DNA of 6,712 nucleotides from Sphingomonas sp. (lineage in GTDB: Bacteria > Pseudomonadota > Alphaproteobacteria > Sphingomonadales > Sphingomonadaceae): the NCBI GenBank assembly GCA_019247755.1, contig JAFBAM010000256.1, positions 1 through 6,712 on the forward strand. Direction: 5' to 3'. Positions 1-6,237 of this stretch are shown here, piece by piece. Position 1 is the first letter of the stretch. Each line of letters starts with the position of its first letter. Position numbers and translations under genes: made by a program. Under the pieces are notes generated by a model. That model saw only the letters and a list, made by a program, of their open reading frames with translations. It did not search any database and was not told the origin of the DNA.

Positions 1-651
1 CAACGCCTCCGGTTTTTGCGTCGGGTGGGCTTTCGAGCCGTCTTCCCCTTTTACCCGTTCGCCGCCGGCGCAGATGGGCAGCACCCAGTCAGAGCGCATC
101 TGAAGATCGTCGTTCAAGGCCTTCATTGCGCGGTAATTGAAGGTGTAGCGTGCCTTCTCGCTCTTGGAGCACCAGAGCAGGGTCTCGTGGGCGTTGGTGA
201 AGCGGGTCCCCCGAAAATTCGGCATCGGGTTCGACTTCCGCCAGACGATGTCGTTGAGGATCCAGAAGTCGGCATCCTGGAGGAGCGAGCCGACGCGGTA
301 GATGTTGTGATAGCTGCCGATCACCCAGATCGTGCCGTCGTCCTTGAGGATGCGCCGAGCCTGCTCGAGCCATTCGCGGGTGAAATTATCGTAGGCGGTC
401 AGGCTCTCGAACTTGTCCCATTCATCGTCGACGGCATCGACCCGGCTTCCTTCGGGCCGGAACAGGTCGCCGCCAAGCTGCAGGTTGTAGGGCGGGTCGG
501 CGAAGATCATGTCGATCGACTTGTCGGGGAGCCGCGCCATCTCGGCGATGCAGTCGCCCTGGAGGATGGCGTCGAGCGGAAGGTCGCGGCCAGCGGCCTT
601 CGCGGGCCGAAACGAGACCGGTTGCTCCGCAATGCGGGCGTGGAGATTCAT
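1..651 (-). CDS. ccrM: CcrM-family adenine DNA methyltransferase (GANTC), N-terminal part
   Basis: This is the first 217 residues of a beta-class DNA adenine N6-methyltransferase; the reading frame is still open at the left edge of the window. The family transfers a methyl group from S-adenosylmethionine to the adenine of GANTC and acts in cell-cycle control in alphaproteobacteria. Visible motifs are VGDC-like QGDC at 31-34, the catalytic ADPPYNLQL at 51-59 (DPPY 52-55), the W-rich stretch IWVIGSYHNIYRVG at 108-121, WRKSNPMPNFRGTRF at 137-151, and HPTQKP at 209-214, which precedes the SAM-binding FxGxG motif in beta-class enzymes. That motif and the CcrM C-terminal domain lie outside the window. 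The start is the ATG at 651, with a GAGGGGG Shine-Dalgarno-like run about 10 bases upstream. The start codon itself overlaps a GANTC site (645-649). The gene follows rnhB after 98 bases. The specificity is assigned by family resemblance; the target site is not readable directly from the protein. Confidence 0.93.
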   Translation of the reverse strand, partial: MNLHARIAEQPVSFRPAKAAGRDLPLDAILQGDCIAEMARLPDKSIDMIFADPPYNLQLGGDLFRPEGSRVDAVDDEWDKFESLTAYDNFTREWLEQARRILKDDGTIWVIGSYHNIYRVGSLLQDADFWILNDIVWRKSNPMPNFRGTRFTNAHETLLWCSKSEKARYTFNYRAMKALNDDLQMRSDWVLPICAGGERVKGEDGSKAHPTQKPEAL

Positions 652-839
652 CGAACTTCTGCCCCCTCAAATCAGGCGGCGGAAGGTGAGTCACGGCGGA
701 CTCGCGGTCAAGCAATCAAGGGTTAACGCGCCGATTCGGGACGCGATTCTCAGGCGGCTGGCCGCGCCTCGACCACAATATGTTGAGTCATGATATCGGG
801 CGCGGACTCAACCACTGGTGGGTGTGACTCAAAGGACTC
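645..839 (-). promoter_or_regulatory. GANTC-dense putative control region of ccrM
   Basis: Nine GANTC pentamers occur at 645-649, 688-692, 699-703, 733-737, 745-749, 785-789, 805-809, 826-830 and 835-839. They cover the ccrM start codon, the 98-base gap and the last part of rnhB. By base composition fewer than one would be expected in this length; none occurs in 1-644. CcrM-type enzymes methylate GANTC, and in Caulobacter the ccrM promoter is known to be sensitive to GANTC methylation. I infer an autoregulatory promoter region here. No convincing sigma70 -35/-10 pair was found: a TTGACC hexamer (711-706, minus strand) has only a poor partner (CACCTT) 17 bases downstream. Confidence 0.55.
712..726 (-). 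promoter_or_regulatory. Partial CtrA-like box upstream of ccrM
   Basis: On the minus strand the sequence reads TTAA, seven bases, then TTGC, matching six of the eight fixed bases of the CtrA consensus TTAA-N7-TTAA. It begins with TTAACC, which resembles well-characterised CtrA boxes. It lies about 60-75 bases upstream of the ccrM ATG and is surrounded by GANTC sites. CtrA is known to activate ccrM in Caulobacter, so the position is sensible, but a six-of-eight match is weak evidence by itself. Confidence 0.3.
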
Positions 840-1472
840 GACGGCCTCGAAAACGAGTTCGGGCTGTGCCTGACGCTGCTCGATAGCGCGTACCAGGCCG
901 AAGCTGCGGCGGTGCAGGGGCGTGATGCCGAGGTCGTTGATGGCGCGGCGATGGTCGGGCGTCGGATAGCCGCGGTTCCGCTCCCAGCCGTAGCCGGGAT
1001 AGTCGCGCGCATAGTCCACCATCATCCGGTCGCGGGTCACCTTGGCGATGATCGAAGCCGCGGCGATCGACCGGCATTTGGCATCGCCATCGACGATCGC
1101 CTTTGACGGGCGTTGCCATCGCGGAGTCGCATTGCCGTCGACCAGTACCCAGGCGGGCTCCAGCCCCAGCGCCTCGACCGCGCGGGTCATGGCCAGCATC
1201 CGCGCCCAATAGATGTTTATTTGGTCGATCTCCTCGACCGTGGCGACCCCGACGCCCCAGCACGAGCATTTCACGAGTTTCGCGTAGAGCGCCTCACGCT
1301 TGTCGAGCGGGAGATTCTTCGAATCGTCGATCCCACGCGGGAATTTGTCGCGGTTGAGGATACAGGCGGCTGCCACGACGGGCCCGGCGAGCGGCGCGCA
1401 ACCGGCCTCGTCCACGCCGGCGAGCGGCTGCGGAAAATCGAGCTCGAGCTTGAAGGAGCAACGCCGCGGCAT
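750..1472 (-). CDS. rnhB: Ribonuclease HII
   Basis: A 240-residue RNase HII, which cuts the RNA strand of RNA-DNA hybrids and incises at ribonucleotides misincorporated into DNA. The four acidic catalytic residues are visible: D21 and E22 in GVDEAG, D112 in WVLVDGN and D148 in IAAASIIAKVTRDRMM (136-151). The C-terminal signature YGWERNRGYPT (161-171) and HRRSF (187-191) are also present. The open frame extends upstream to 1694, but that part lies inside the preceding VOC domain and lacks family resemblance, so the ATG at 1472 is chosen. No strong Shine-Dalgarno sequence is seen there. Two oddities: the usual DEAGRG motif reads DEAGCA (24-26 Gly-Cys-Ala), and a tail of about 49 residues follows HRRSF, longer than in compact family members such as the E. 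coli enzyme of about 198 residues. The gene starts 61 bases after the ThiD-VOC gene and precedes ccrM, an order I recall from other alphaproteobacteria. Confidence 0.95.
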   Translation of the reverse strand: MPRRCSFKLELDFPQPLAGVDEAGCAPLAGPVVAAACILNRDKFPRGIDDSKNLPLDKREALYAKLVKCSCWGVGVATVEEIDQINIYWARMLAMTRAVEALGLEPAWVLVDGNATPRWQRPSKAIVDGDAKCRSIAAASIIAKVTRDRMMVDYARDYPGYGWERNRGYPTPDHRRAINDLGITPLHRRSFGLVRAIEQRQAQPELVFEAVESFESHPPVVESAPDIMTQHIVVEARPAA

Positions 1473-1533
1473 TGCGCCCAAGCCTATGGAGCGGCCGGGT
1501 GAGTCGCCAGTAGGTGCCTGAACTTTTTGTGGA

Positions 1534-2712
1534 TTAGTCGATCCGCCAAGGCGGAAAGCGCCGGTGCTCGCCGGCGTGATAGAAGAAGATGATGTTGCCG
1601 TCGGGATCGCGAAGCCGCGCCTCGCGCCACATCCACGGCTGGTTGCGCGGTCCGTGCTCGAAGGCAATGCCGCTTCGCGCCAGCTTCTCGACACGTTCGT
1701 CGAGGTCGTCGCACTCGAGATAGATGGCCGTCGTCGGGATGATCTTTTCTTCAGGGTCGATCTGGACCGACAACGTCACCCCGCCCGCCGTTTCGAAGCG
1801 GGCGTATCCATTCTCGGGGCTGTCGACGATCTGCTTGAGGCCGAGCCGACGATAGAAATCCACCGAGCGCTCGTAATTGGTCCCGGTGACGGTGACCTGG
1901 TTGAGCCGGATGCCCGATCCGACGTCCATCCGCACCCGGCCCTGACCGAGAGGCCCGGCGCCCTGCCCCAGGCCTGGCGCGTCGTGCAGCGCAACGCGGA
2001 CGAACTCGCGCGCCCGGGCGACCGCGTCGGCGAGGCTCGCCCCTTCCGCGAGGAAGAAGGCGATGGCGCTGGCGAGCGTGCAGCCGGTGCCGTGGGTGCT
2101 GGCCGTGTCGATCCGCTGTCCCTGCCAGCTGGTCATATTGTCGGTTTCGATAAGCGCGTCGGCCAGGGCGTCGCCCTCGTCGTGACCACCCTTGATCAGC
2201 ACCGCGCAGCCATGGGCGCCGACCAGTGCGAGGGCCGCCGATACGGGGTCATCTTCGGCGGTCAGACGCTTGAGTTCGGGCAGGTTCGGCGTGGTGATGG
2301 TCGCAACCTCCATCAGGCGACCGAAAGCGGCGATTGTCGGCTCGTCGGCGAGCGCCGATCCACTGGTCGACACCATCACCGGATCGAAGACGATTGGGAG
2401 GTCGGGCTGCTCGGTCTTCAGGCGTTCCAGCCGGTTGGCAACTTGTTGGGCCGCGAAGGCCCCGCCAATCATCCCGATCTTTACGGCGTCGACTCCGATA
2501 TCACCGATAACCGCTTCGATTTGCGCAAGAATCATCTCGGCCGGGACTGGATGGACGGAGGTCACACCAACCGTGTTCTGGGCGGTAATCGCAGTGACGG
2601 CCGTCATCGCGTGACCGCCGAGCATGGTCACCGTCTTGATGTCGGCCTGAATCCCAGCGCCGCCGCCGGAATCCGAGCCGGCGATGATCAGGACCCGAGC
2701 CGTCGACGTCAT
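1534..2712 (-). CDS. thiD: ThiD hydroxymethylpyrimidine (phosphate) kinase fused to a VOC/glyoxalase-like domain
   Basis: The predicted 392-residue protein has two domains in one continuous frame. Residues 5-260 are ThiD, the cytoplasmic kinase that phosphorylates hydroxymethylpyrimidine and its monophosphate to HMP-PP for thiamine synthesis. It shows AGSDSGGGAGIQAD (11-24), VFDPVMVS (108-115), PNLPE (142-146), VLIKGGH (171-177) and the anion-hole region HGTGCTLASAIA (207-218, with C211). ThiD ends typically at GLGQGAGPLG (247-256). Residues 263-392 form a VOC domain: FYRRLGL (286-292), IYLECDDLDE (330-339) and LRDPDGNIIFFYH (367-379). The usual first metal-ligand His appears to be Gln272, so its activity is unclear. 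An in-frame ATG at 1929 could start a separate 131-residue VOC protein. The start at 2712 fits family N-termini; the ATG at 2754 and TTG at 2781 in the same frame are alternatives, and none has a well-spaced Shine-Dalgarno. No TPP riboswitch signature is seen in the 84-base leader. Confidence 0.88.
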   Translation of the reverse strand: MTSTARVLIIAGSDSGGGAGIQADIKTVTMLGGHAMTAVTAITAQNTVGVTSVHPVPAEMILAQIEAVIGDIGVDAVKIGMIGGAFAAQQVANRLERLKTEQPDLPIVFDPVMVSTSGSALADEPTIAAFGRLMEVATITTPNLPELKRLTAEDDPVSAALALVGAHGCAVLIKGGHDEGDALADALIETDNMTSWQGQRIDTASTHGTGCTLASAIAFFLAEGASLADAVARAREFVRVALHDAPGLGQGAGPLGQGRVRMDVGSGIRLNQVTVTGTNYERSVDFYRRLGLKQIVDSPENGYARFETAGGVTLSVQIDPEEKIIPTTAIYLECDDLDERVEKLARSGIAFEHGPRNQPWMWREARLRDPDGNIIFFYHAGEHRRFPPWRID

Positions 2713-2721
2713 ACTCCGCGT

Positions 2722-2746
2722 CTTCGACCCGCTCCCGGGGGCGAAG
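2722..2746 (-). other. Imperfect hairpin in the glmM-thiD gap
   Basis: On the minus strand CTTCG and CGAAG arms flank a GC-rich core; after one C/T mismatch three further C-G pairs can form, leaving a loop of seven bases. There is no T-run after it, so it is not a rho-independent terminator. It ends 10 bases before the chosen thiD start and could affect initiation there. If thiD starts at 2754 it is simply coding sequence. GC-rich DNA forms such arms by chance, so confidence is low. Confidence 0.25.
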
Positions 2747-2796
2747 TTGTCCATGTGCACGACTTGGTCATGGAGCGACAATTACCAAGAAAAGGT

Positions 2797-4137
2797 TCAC
2801 GCCGCGGCTTGGACGGCCTCGCAAATCTCGTCAACGACGCGCTCGACCAGCGCCGGGTCGTCGCCTTCGGCCATCACGCGGATAAGCGGTTCCGTGCCCG
2901 ACTTGCGGATGACGAGACGGCCCTTGCCTTCCAGCTCGGCCTCCGCCGCGGCAATGCGCTTGCGCACGCTGTCGGTTTCGAGCGGCTCGGCACCCCTGCC
3001 GAAGCGCACGTTTTTCAGGAGCTGCGGCAATGGTTCAAACTGACGCAGCATCGTGCTTGCGGGCGCCTTGCCCTCCACGAGCGAGGCCAGCACCTGGAGG
3101 CCCGCGACCAGGCCGTCGCCGGTCGTCGCATGGTCAGTCAGGATGATGTGGCCGGACTGCTCACCGCCGACGTTGCAGCCGGTCTTCCGCATTTCCTCCA
3201 GCACGTAGCGGTCACCCACGCTGGTCCGGAGCAGCTTGAGGCCAGCGTCGCCGAGCCTCCGCTCGAGCCCTAGGTTGGACATCACCGTGGCGACGACGCC
3301 TTCGCCGCGGAGCTGCCCGCGTGACTGCAAGGCGAGAGCAATTAGCGCCATAAGCTGGTCGCCGTCGATCAACCGTCCCTGCTCATCGACCACGATCAGC
3401 CGATCTGCGTCTCCGTCGAGCGCGAGGCCGATATCGGCCCCACTCGCGACAACAGTCTGTTGCAGCAGCTCGGGATGGGTGGATCCGCAATCCTTGTTGA
3501 TGTTGAGGCCGTCCGGCGCGACCCCGATCGGAATCACCTCGGCGCCAAGCTCCCACAATGCTTCCGGGGCCACGTGGTAAGCAGCGCCATTCGCGCAATC
3601 GATGACGACCTTGAGGCCGTCGAGGCGCAGATGCTCCGGGAATGTGTCCTTGGCGAACTGGATGTAGCGGCCCCGCGCGTCATCGATCCGGCGGGCACGG
3701 CCGATATGGTCAGACTTCGCCAGCTTTGGGTCGGATTCCAGCCTTTTCTCGATGTCGCGCTCGGCCGCGTCGCTGAGCTTGTAACCGTCCGGCCCGAACA
3801 ATTTGATGCCATTGTCGGCATAGGGGTTGTGCGAGGCGGAGATCATGACGCCGAGGTCGGCGCGCATCGACCGCGTCAGCATCGCCACGGCGGGCGTCGG
3901 CATCGGCCCAAGAAGCACCACGTCCATGCCGACGCTGGTGAAGCCGGCGACCATGGCCGATTCCATCATGTAGCCGGAAAGGCGCGTATCCTTACCAATG
4001 ACGACGCGGTGGCGGTGGTCGCCGCGAAGGAAGTGCGCGCCGGCGGCCTGCCCGACGCGAAGCGCGGTCTCCGCCGTCATCGGCTCGATATTGGTGGTGC
4101 CCCGAATCCCGTCGGTGCCGAAGAATTTGCGTGTCAT
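2797..4137 (-). CDS. glmM: Phosphoglucosamine mutase
   Basis: A full-length GlmM of 446 residues (the family is about 445), converting glucosamine-6-phosphate to glucosamine-1-phosphate, on the cytoplasmic route to UDP-GlcNAc for peptidoglycan and lipopolysaccharide. The N-terminus KFFGTDGIRG (4-13) is typical. The phosphorylated active-site serine is S102 in MISASHNP (98-105), the same number as in E. coli GlmM. The Mg-binding loop DGDADR is at 241-246, sugar-binding GGEQSGH at 324-330, and the phosphate-binding loop RKSGTEPLIRVMAE at 411-424. The frame is open further upstream to 4209, but that extension overlaps the NnrU gene and is unlike the family, so the ATG at 4137 is chosen. It lies 19 bases after the NnrU stop codon with no clear Shine-Dalgarno, which fits operon readthrough. 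The TGA stop is followed by 84 bases before thiD. Confidence 0.97.
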   Translation of the reverse strand: MTRKFFGTDGIRGTTNIEPMTAETALRVGQAAGAHFLRGDHRHRVVIGKDTRLSGYMMESAMVAGFTSVGMDVVLLGPMPTPAVAMLTRSMRADLGVMISASHNPYADNGIKLFGPDGYKLSDAAERDIEKRLESDPKLAKSDHIGRARRIDDARGRYIQFAKDTFPEHLRLDGLKVVIDCANGAAYHVAPEALWELGAEVIPIGVAPDGLNINKDCGSTHPELLQQTVVASGADIGLALDGDADRLIVVDEQGRLIDGDQLMALIALALQSRGQLRGEGVVATVMSNLGLERRLGDAGLKLLRTSVGDRYVLEEMRKTGCNVGGEQSGHIILTDHATTGDGLVAGLQVLASLVEGKAPASTMLRQFEPLPQLLKNVRFGRGAEPLETDSVRKRIAAAEAELEGKGRLVIRKSGTEPLIRVMAEGDDPALVERVVDEICEAVQAAA

Positions 4138-4156
4138 TGCTGCCGTTTTAGCGCGC

Positions 4157-4816
4157 TTAGGCGACCCAGCGCCAGATTCCCGCGGGCATCGGGTGCGCCC
4201 ATGTCGCAATCAGGTACAGCGCCGTGCCGCCGAGCAATGCCACGGTGCCCGGATAGGCCAGTCCGCGCGTGAAGGGGATGAAGGCCGTTTGCGCGGTCCA
4301 TTCGTGCCAGGAGTCGCCCATCAGGTTTGATTTCTTGCGGTCCTGACCCGCCGCGCCAGCCAGCGCCATGATGATGATCGTGCCGTCGAAAATGACGCTC
4401 TTAAACTGGGCGATGATCATCATGTGCACCGCGGCCCAGATCGCGAAGCTCCACATCATCGGATGGCGTGTGATCGCGAGGACGCCACTCGGACCGCCGC
4501 GCGGCCCGCGCGCCCCGACCAGCGCCGGATTGCCGAGGAACGAACCCACGAACAGAATCGCGGCCAGCCACATCAGGATCGTGCCAGCGATCCAGCCCGC
4601 GTCCCCCGCGTCCCACATGTGGTAAGGTTCACGACCGATCGCGTGGTAGAAGTAGATCATCCCGCCGAACGTGATCAGCGCGATCAGCGAATAGAGGCCG
4701 CGGAACGGCCCTTCCCCCATCGCCCGAACCAACGGTCCGCGCAGCGGGTGCGACATCAGGAAATGCGTCGCGAGGAACGCGATACAGGACAGGAGCAGAC
4801 CTGCCTGGGGCGTCAA
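4157..4816 (-). CDS. NnrU-family multi-pass inner-membrane protein
   Basis: A 219-residue integral membrane protein with about six hydrophobic segments, roughly at 6-25, 40-58, 75-95, 117-137, 140-157 and 189-207. It resembles the NnrU family: the N-terminal FLATHFLMSHPLRGPLV (14-30), and ITRHPMMWSFAIWAAVH (115-131) with conserved His and Trp. NnrU was named from a nitric-oxide/nitrite reduction cluster, and the plant and cyanobacterial carotene isomerase Z-ISO is a relative. No denitrification or carotenoid genes are seen here, so the substrate is unknown. The start is a TTG at 4816 that overlaps the upstream amidohydrolase stop as TTGA; a GGAGG lies 10 bases before it, which favours this start over the ATG at codon 21, which would cut into the first membrane segment. 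Translation is probably coupled to the amidohydrolase. Confidence 0.85.
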   Translation of the reverse strand: MTPQAGLLLSCIAFLATHFLMSHPLRGPLVRAMGEGPFRGLYSLIALITFGGMIYFYHAIGREPYHMWDAGDAGWIAGTILMWLAAILFVGSFLGNPALVGARGPRGGPSGVLAITRHPMMWSFAIWAAVHMMIIAQFKSVIFDGTIIIMALAGAAGQDRKKSNLMGDSWHEWTAQTAFIPFTRGLAYPGTVALLGGTALYLIATWAHPMPAGIWRWVA

Positions 4817-6237
4817 TGCCGGTACGCCTCCGGCAGGTCGCGGCGCTCCAGATAACGGTAGCGGTCGCGAAGACGGGTCTGGTGATCGTCGAGCGGCTGG
4901 CGCACGCCATCAATATACACTTGTTCGGCCGCGCTTGTCCCCTCCAACGGATCGCCCGACCATATGACAAGGTCGGCGCGCCGACCGGCCGCCAGACTGC
5001 CGATCTCGCCGCCCATGCCGATGGCTTCGGCCGGTCGCGAGGTGATCATCGCCAGCGCTTCGCCCCAACTGACGCCGGTCGCTCCCGGGATTTTCTGAAG
5101 CCCGACGAGGTTGCCAGCGTATTGGCGCTCCATGAACAGGTTGCGGGTGTCATTGTCGTCGATCATCCCGATCGAGACGTGAACGCCCGCGTTCTTCATC
5201 CGGCCCACGTTCGACTGGGTCGCGGCAATCTGCTCGAACGAGGCCGGCAGGTCGTTCACCGCGGAGGCGATGACCGGGATTCCGGCCCTGGCGATCCGGT
5301 CGGCGACCATCCAGCCTTCGCTGGCACCAACCAACACGATCTTCAGCGCGGGGAAATCGCGTTTGAGGCCCAGCACCTGGATGATGTCGCTCGCGCGCTC
5401 CACGTGGACGAAGAGATACTGGCGTCCCTGTAGCACTGGCACGAGCGCGGCGGCGTCGAAGCGGGTCAGGAGCACGTCCTGGCTGCGGCGCGCATCGGCG
5501 CTGTAGACTCGCGATTCGTTCGGGTTCTGGACGACTGGTCGCTCGCGTTCATCGGGCGTGCGTCCCGACGAGGCCGCAATGCCGGGCGCGTAACGGCGAA
5601 GCTCGGCGGCCTCGCGAAGTGCGTTGCGGAACATGATGTGCGCCGAGGCCCGAGAGCCACCGGCATTGCCCGCACCGGTTTCCCCGAGCTCGACGAACTG
5701 GAACTTACGAGCTGCGGTGACCGGCTCCATGTCGGCCCCGGTGTCGATGACAGCGCCCTGCCCCGCGAAGATGTTCTTGCCTGCGTTCGGCGCGACGAGC
5801 GCCCGGGTCACGCCGTCCGCCCGGTTGACCGCGATGGTGGTGTCGAGCGGATTGATCGCCGGAACGACGTCGATCGCCGCGTTGAACGGCCCGTTCGAAG
5901 TCGAGTCATCGGCGGCGCCCGACGTGTCGGACTTACCGCCCCCATCTTCCTCACTGGCTGTCAGGTCGACTTCGGCAAGGCCAAGCCGCGAGAAGCCGGC
6001 GACGATGCCCGGCGTCACCCATTTGCCGGTCGCGTCGATCACCTGCGTGTCGGCGGGCAGTTTCATGCGGATGTCGCCGGCGGCAACGACGCGGCCGTCG
6101 CGGATCACGACCTGGCCGTTCGGGATCGGCGCGGAGCCGTCGCCGAGCGCGACCGTGGCGCCGGTGACGACAAAGGTCTGGGCGGCGAGCGGGGCCGCTG
6201 CGCCGAGCAGCAGCGCGGCAGTGAGACGGCGGATCAT
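4813..6237 (-). CDS. Exported amidohydrolase-family protein lacking the HxH metal site
   Basis: A 474-residue protein of the amidohydrolase (imidazolonepropionase/prolidase-like) superfamily. Residues 1-19 form a Sec signal peptide: MIRR, a hydrophobic core, then PLAAQ with likely cleavage after Ala19, so it is probably periplasmic. The N-terminal beta-sandwich (22-75) ends in IDATGKWVTPGIV (67-79). Members normally continue with DxHxH; here the sequence is AGFSRLGLAEV (80-90), with no histidine. A Gly/Ser/acid-rich stretch follows at 94-116. The later VHVERASDI (277-285) keeps one His, LVGASEGWMVADRIARAGIPVI (302-323) is typical, and the expected late Asp region reads IGMIDDNDTRNL (356-367). 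The C-terminal IGSLAAGRRADLVIWSGDPLE (412-432) is the standard family ending. The ATG overlaps the upstream amidohydrolase stop (ATGA), with AGGGAG seven bases upstream. It may be a non-catalytic partner of the upstream enzyme or use an altered metal site. Confidence 0.9.
   Translation of the reverse strand: MIRRLTAALLLGAAAPLAAQTFVVTGATVALGDGSAPIPNGQVVIRDGRVVAAGDIRMKLPADTQVIDATGKWVTPGIVAGFSRLGLAEVDLTASEEDGGGKSDTSGAADDSTSNGPFNAAIDVVPAINPLDTTIAVNRADGVTRALVAPNAGKNIFAGQGAVIDTGADMEPVTAARKFQFVELGETGAGNAGGSRASAHIMFRNALREAAELRRYAPGIAASSGRTPDERERPVVQNPNESRVYSADARRSQDVLLTRFDAAALVPVLQGRQYLFVHVERASDIIQVLGLKRDFPALKIVLVGASEGWMVADRIARAGIPVIASAVNDLPASFEQIAATQSNVGRMKNAGVHVSIGMIDDNDTRNLFMERQYAGNLVGLQKIPGATGVSWGEALAMITSRPAEAIGMGGEIGSLAAGRRADLVIWSGDPLEGTSAAEQVYIDGVRQPLDDHQTRLRDRYRYLERRDLPEAYRH

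Noticed and set aside
16..793. Plus-strand open frames covering ccrM and its upstream gap
   Set aside because: They are antisense to the strongly supported ccrM frame (DPPY, HPTQKP) and have no recognisable domains.
1473..1694. Upstream extension of rnhB by 74 codons
   Set aside because: The extension runs through the VOC domain in another frame and does not resemble RNase HII; the ATG at 1472 fits family N-termini.
2713..2796. TPP riboswitch before thiD
   Set aside because: The leader is only 84 bases and I find no CTGAGA-type core on the minus strand; too short and unmatched.
1564..3273. A 569-codon open frame on the plus strand, opposite thiD and glmM
   Set aside because: It is antisense to two genes with clear family motifs; its translation has no recognisable domain and is rich in Arg, Asp and Gly as expected of a GC-rich shadow frame.
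4138..4209. Upstream extension of glmM by 24 codons
   Set aside because: It overlaps the end of the NnrU gene and lies before the conserved KFFGTDGIRG N-terminus of GlmM.
4366..4426. Repeated gatgat/atcatc runs
   Set aside because: They encode Ile/Met-rich membrane segments of the NnrU protein (MMII, TIIIM) and need no other explanation.
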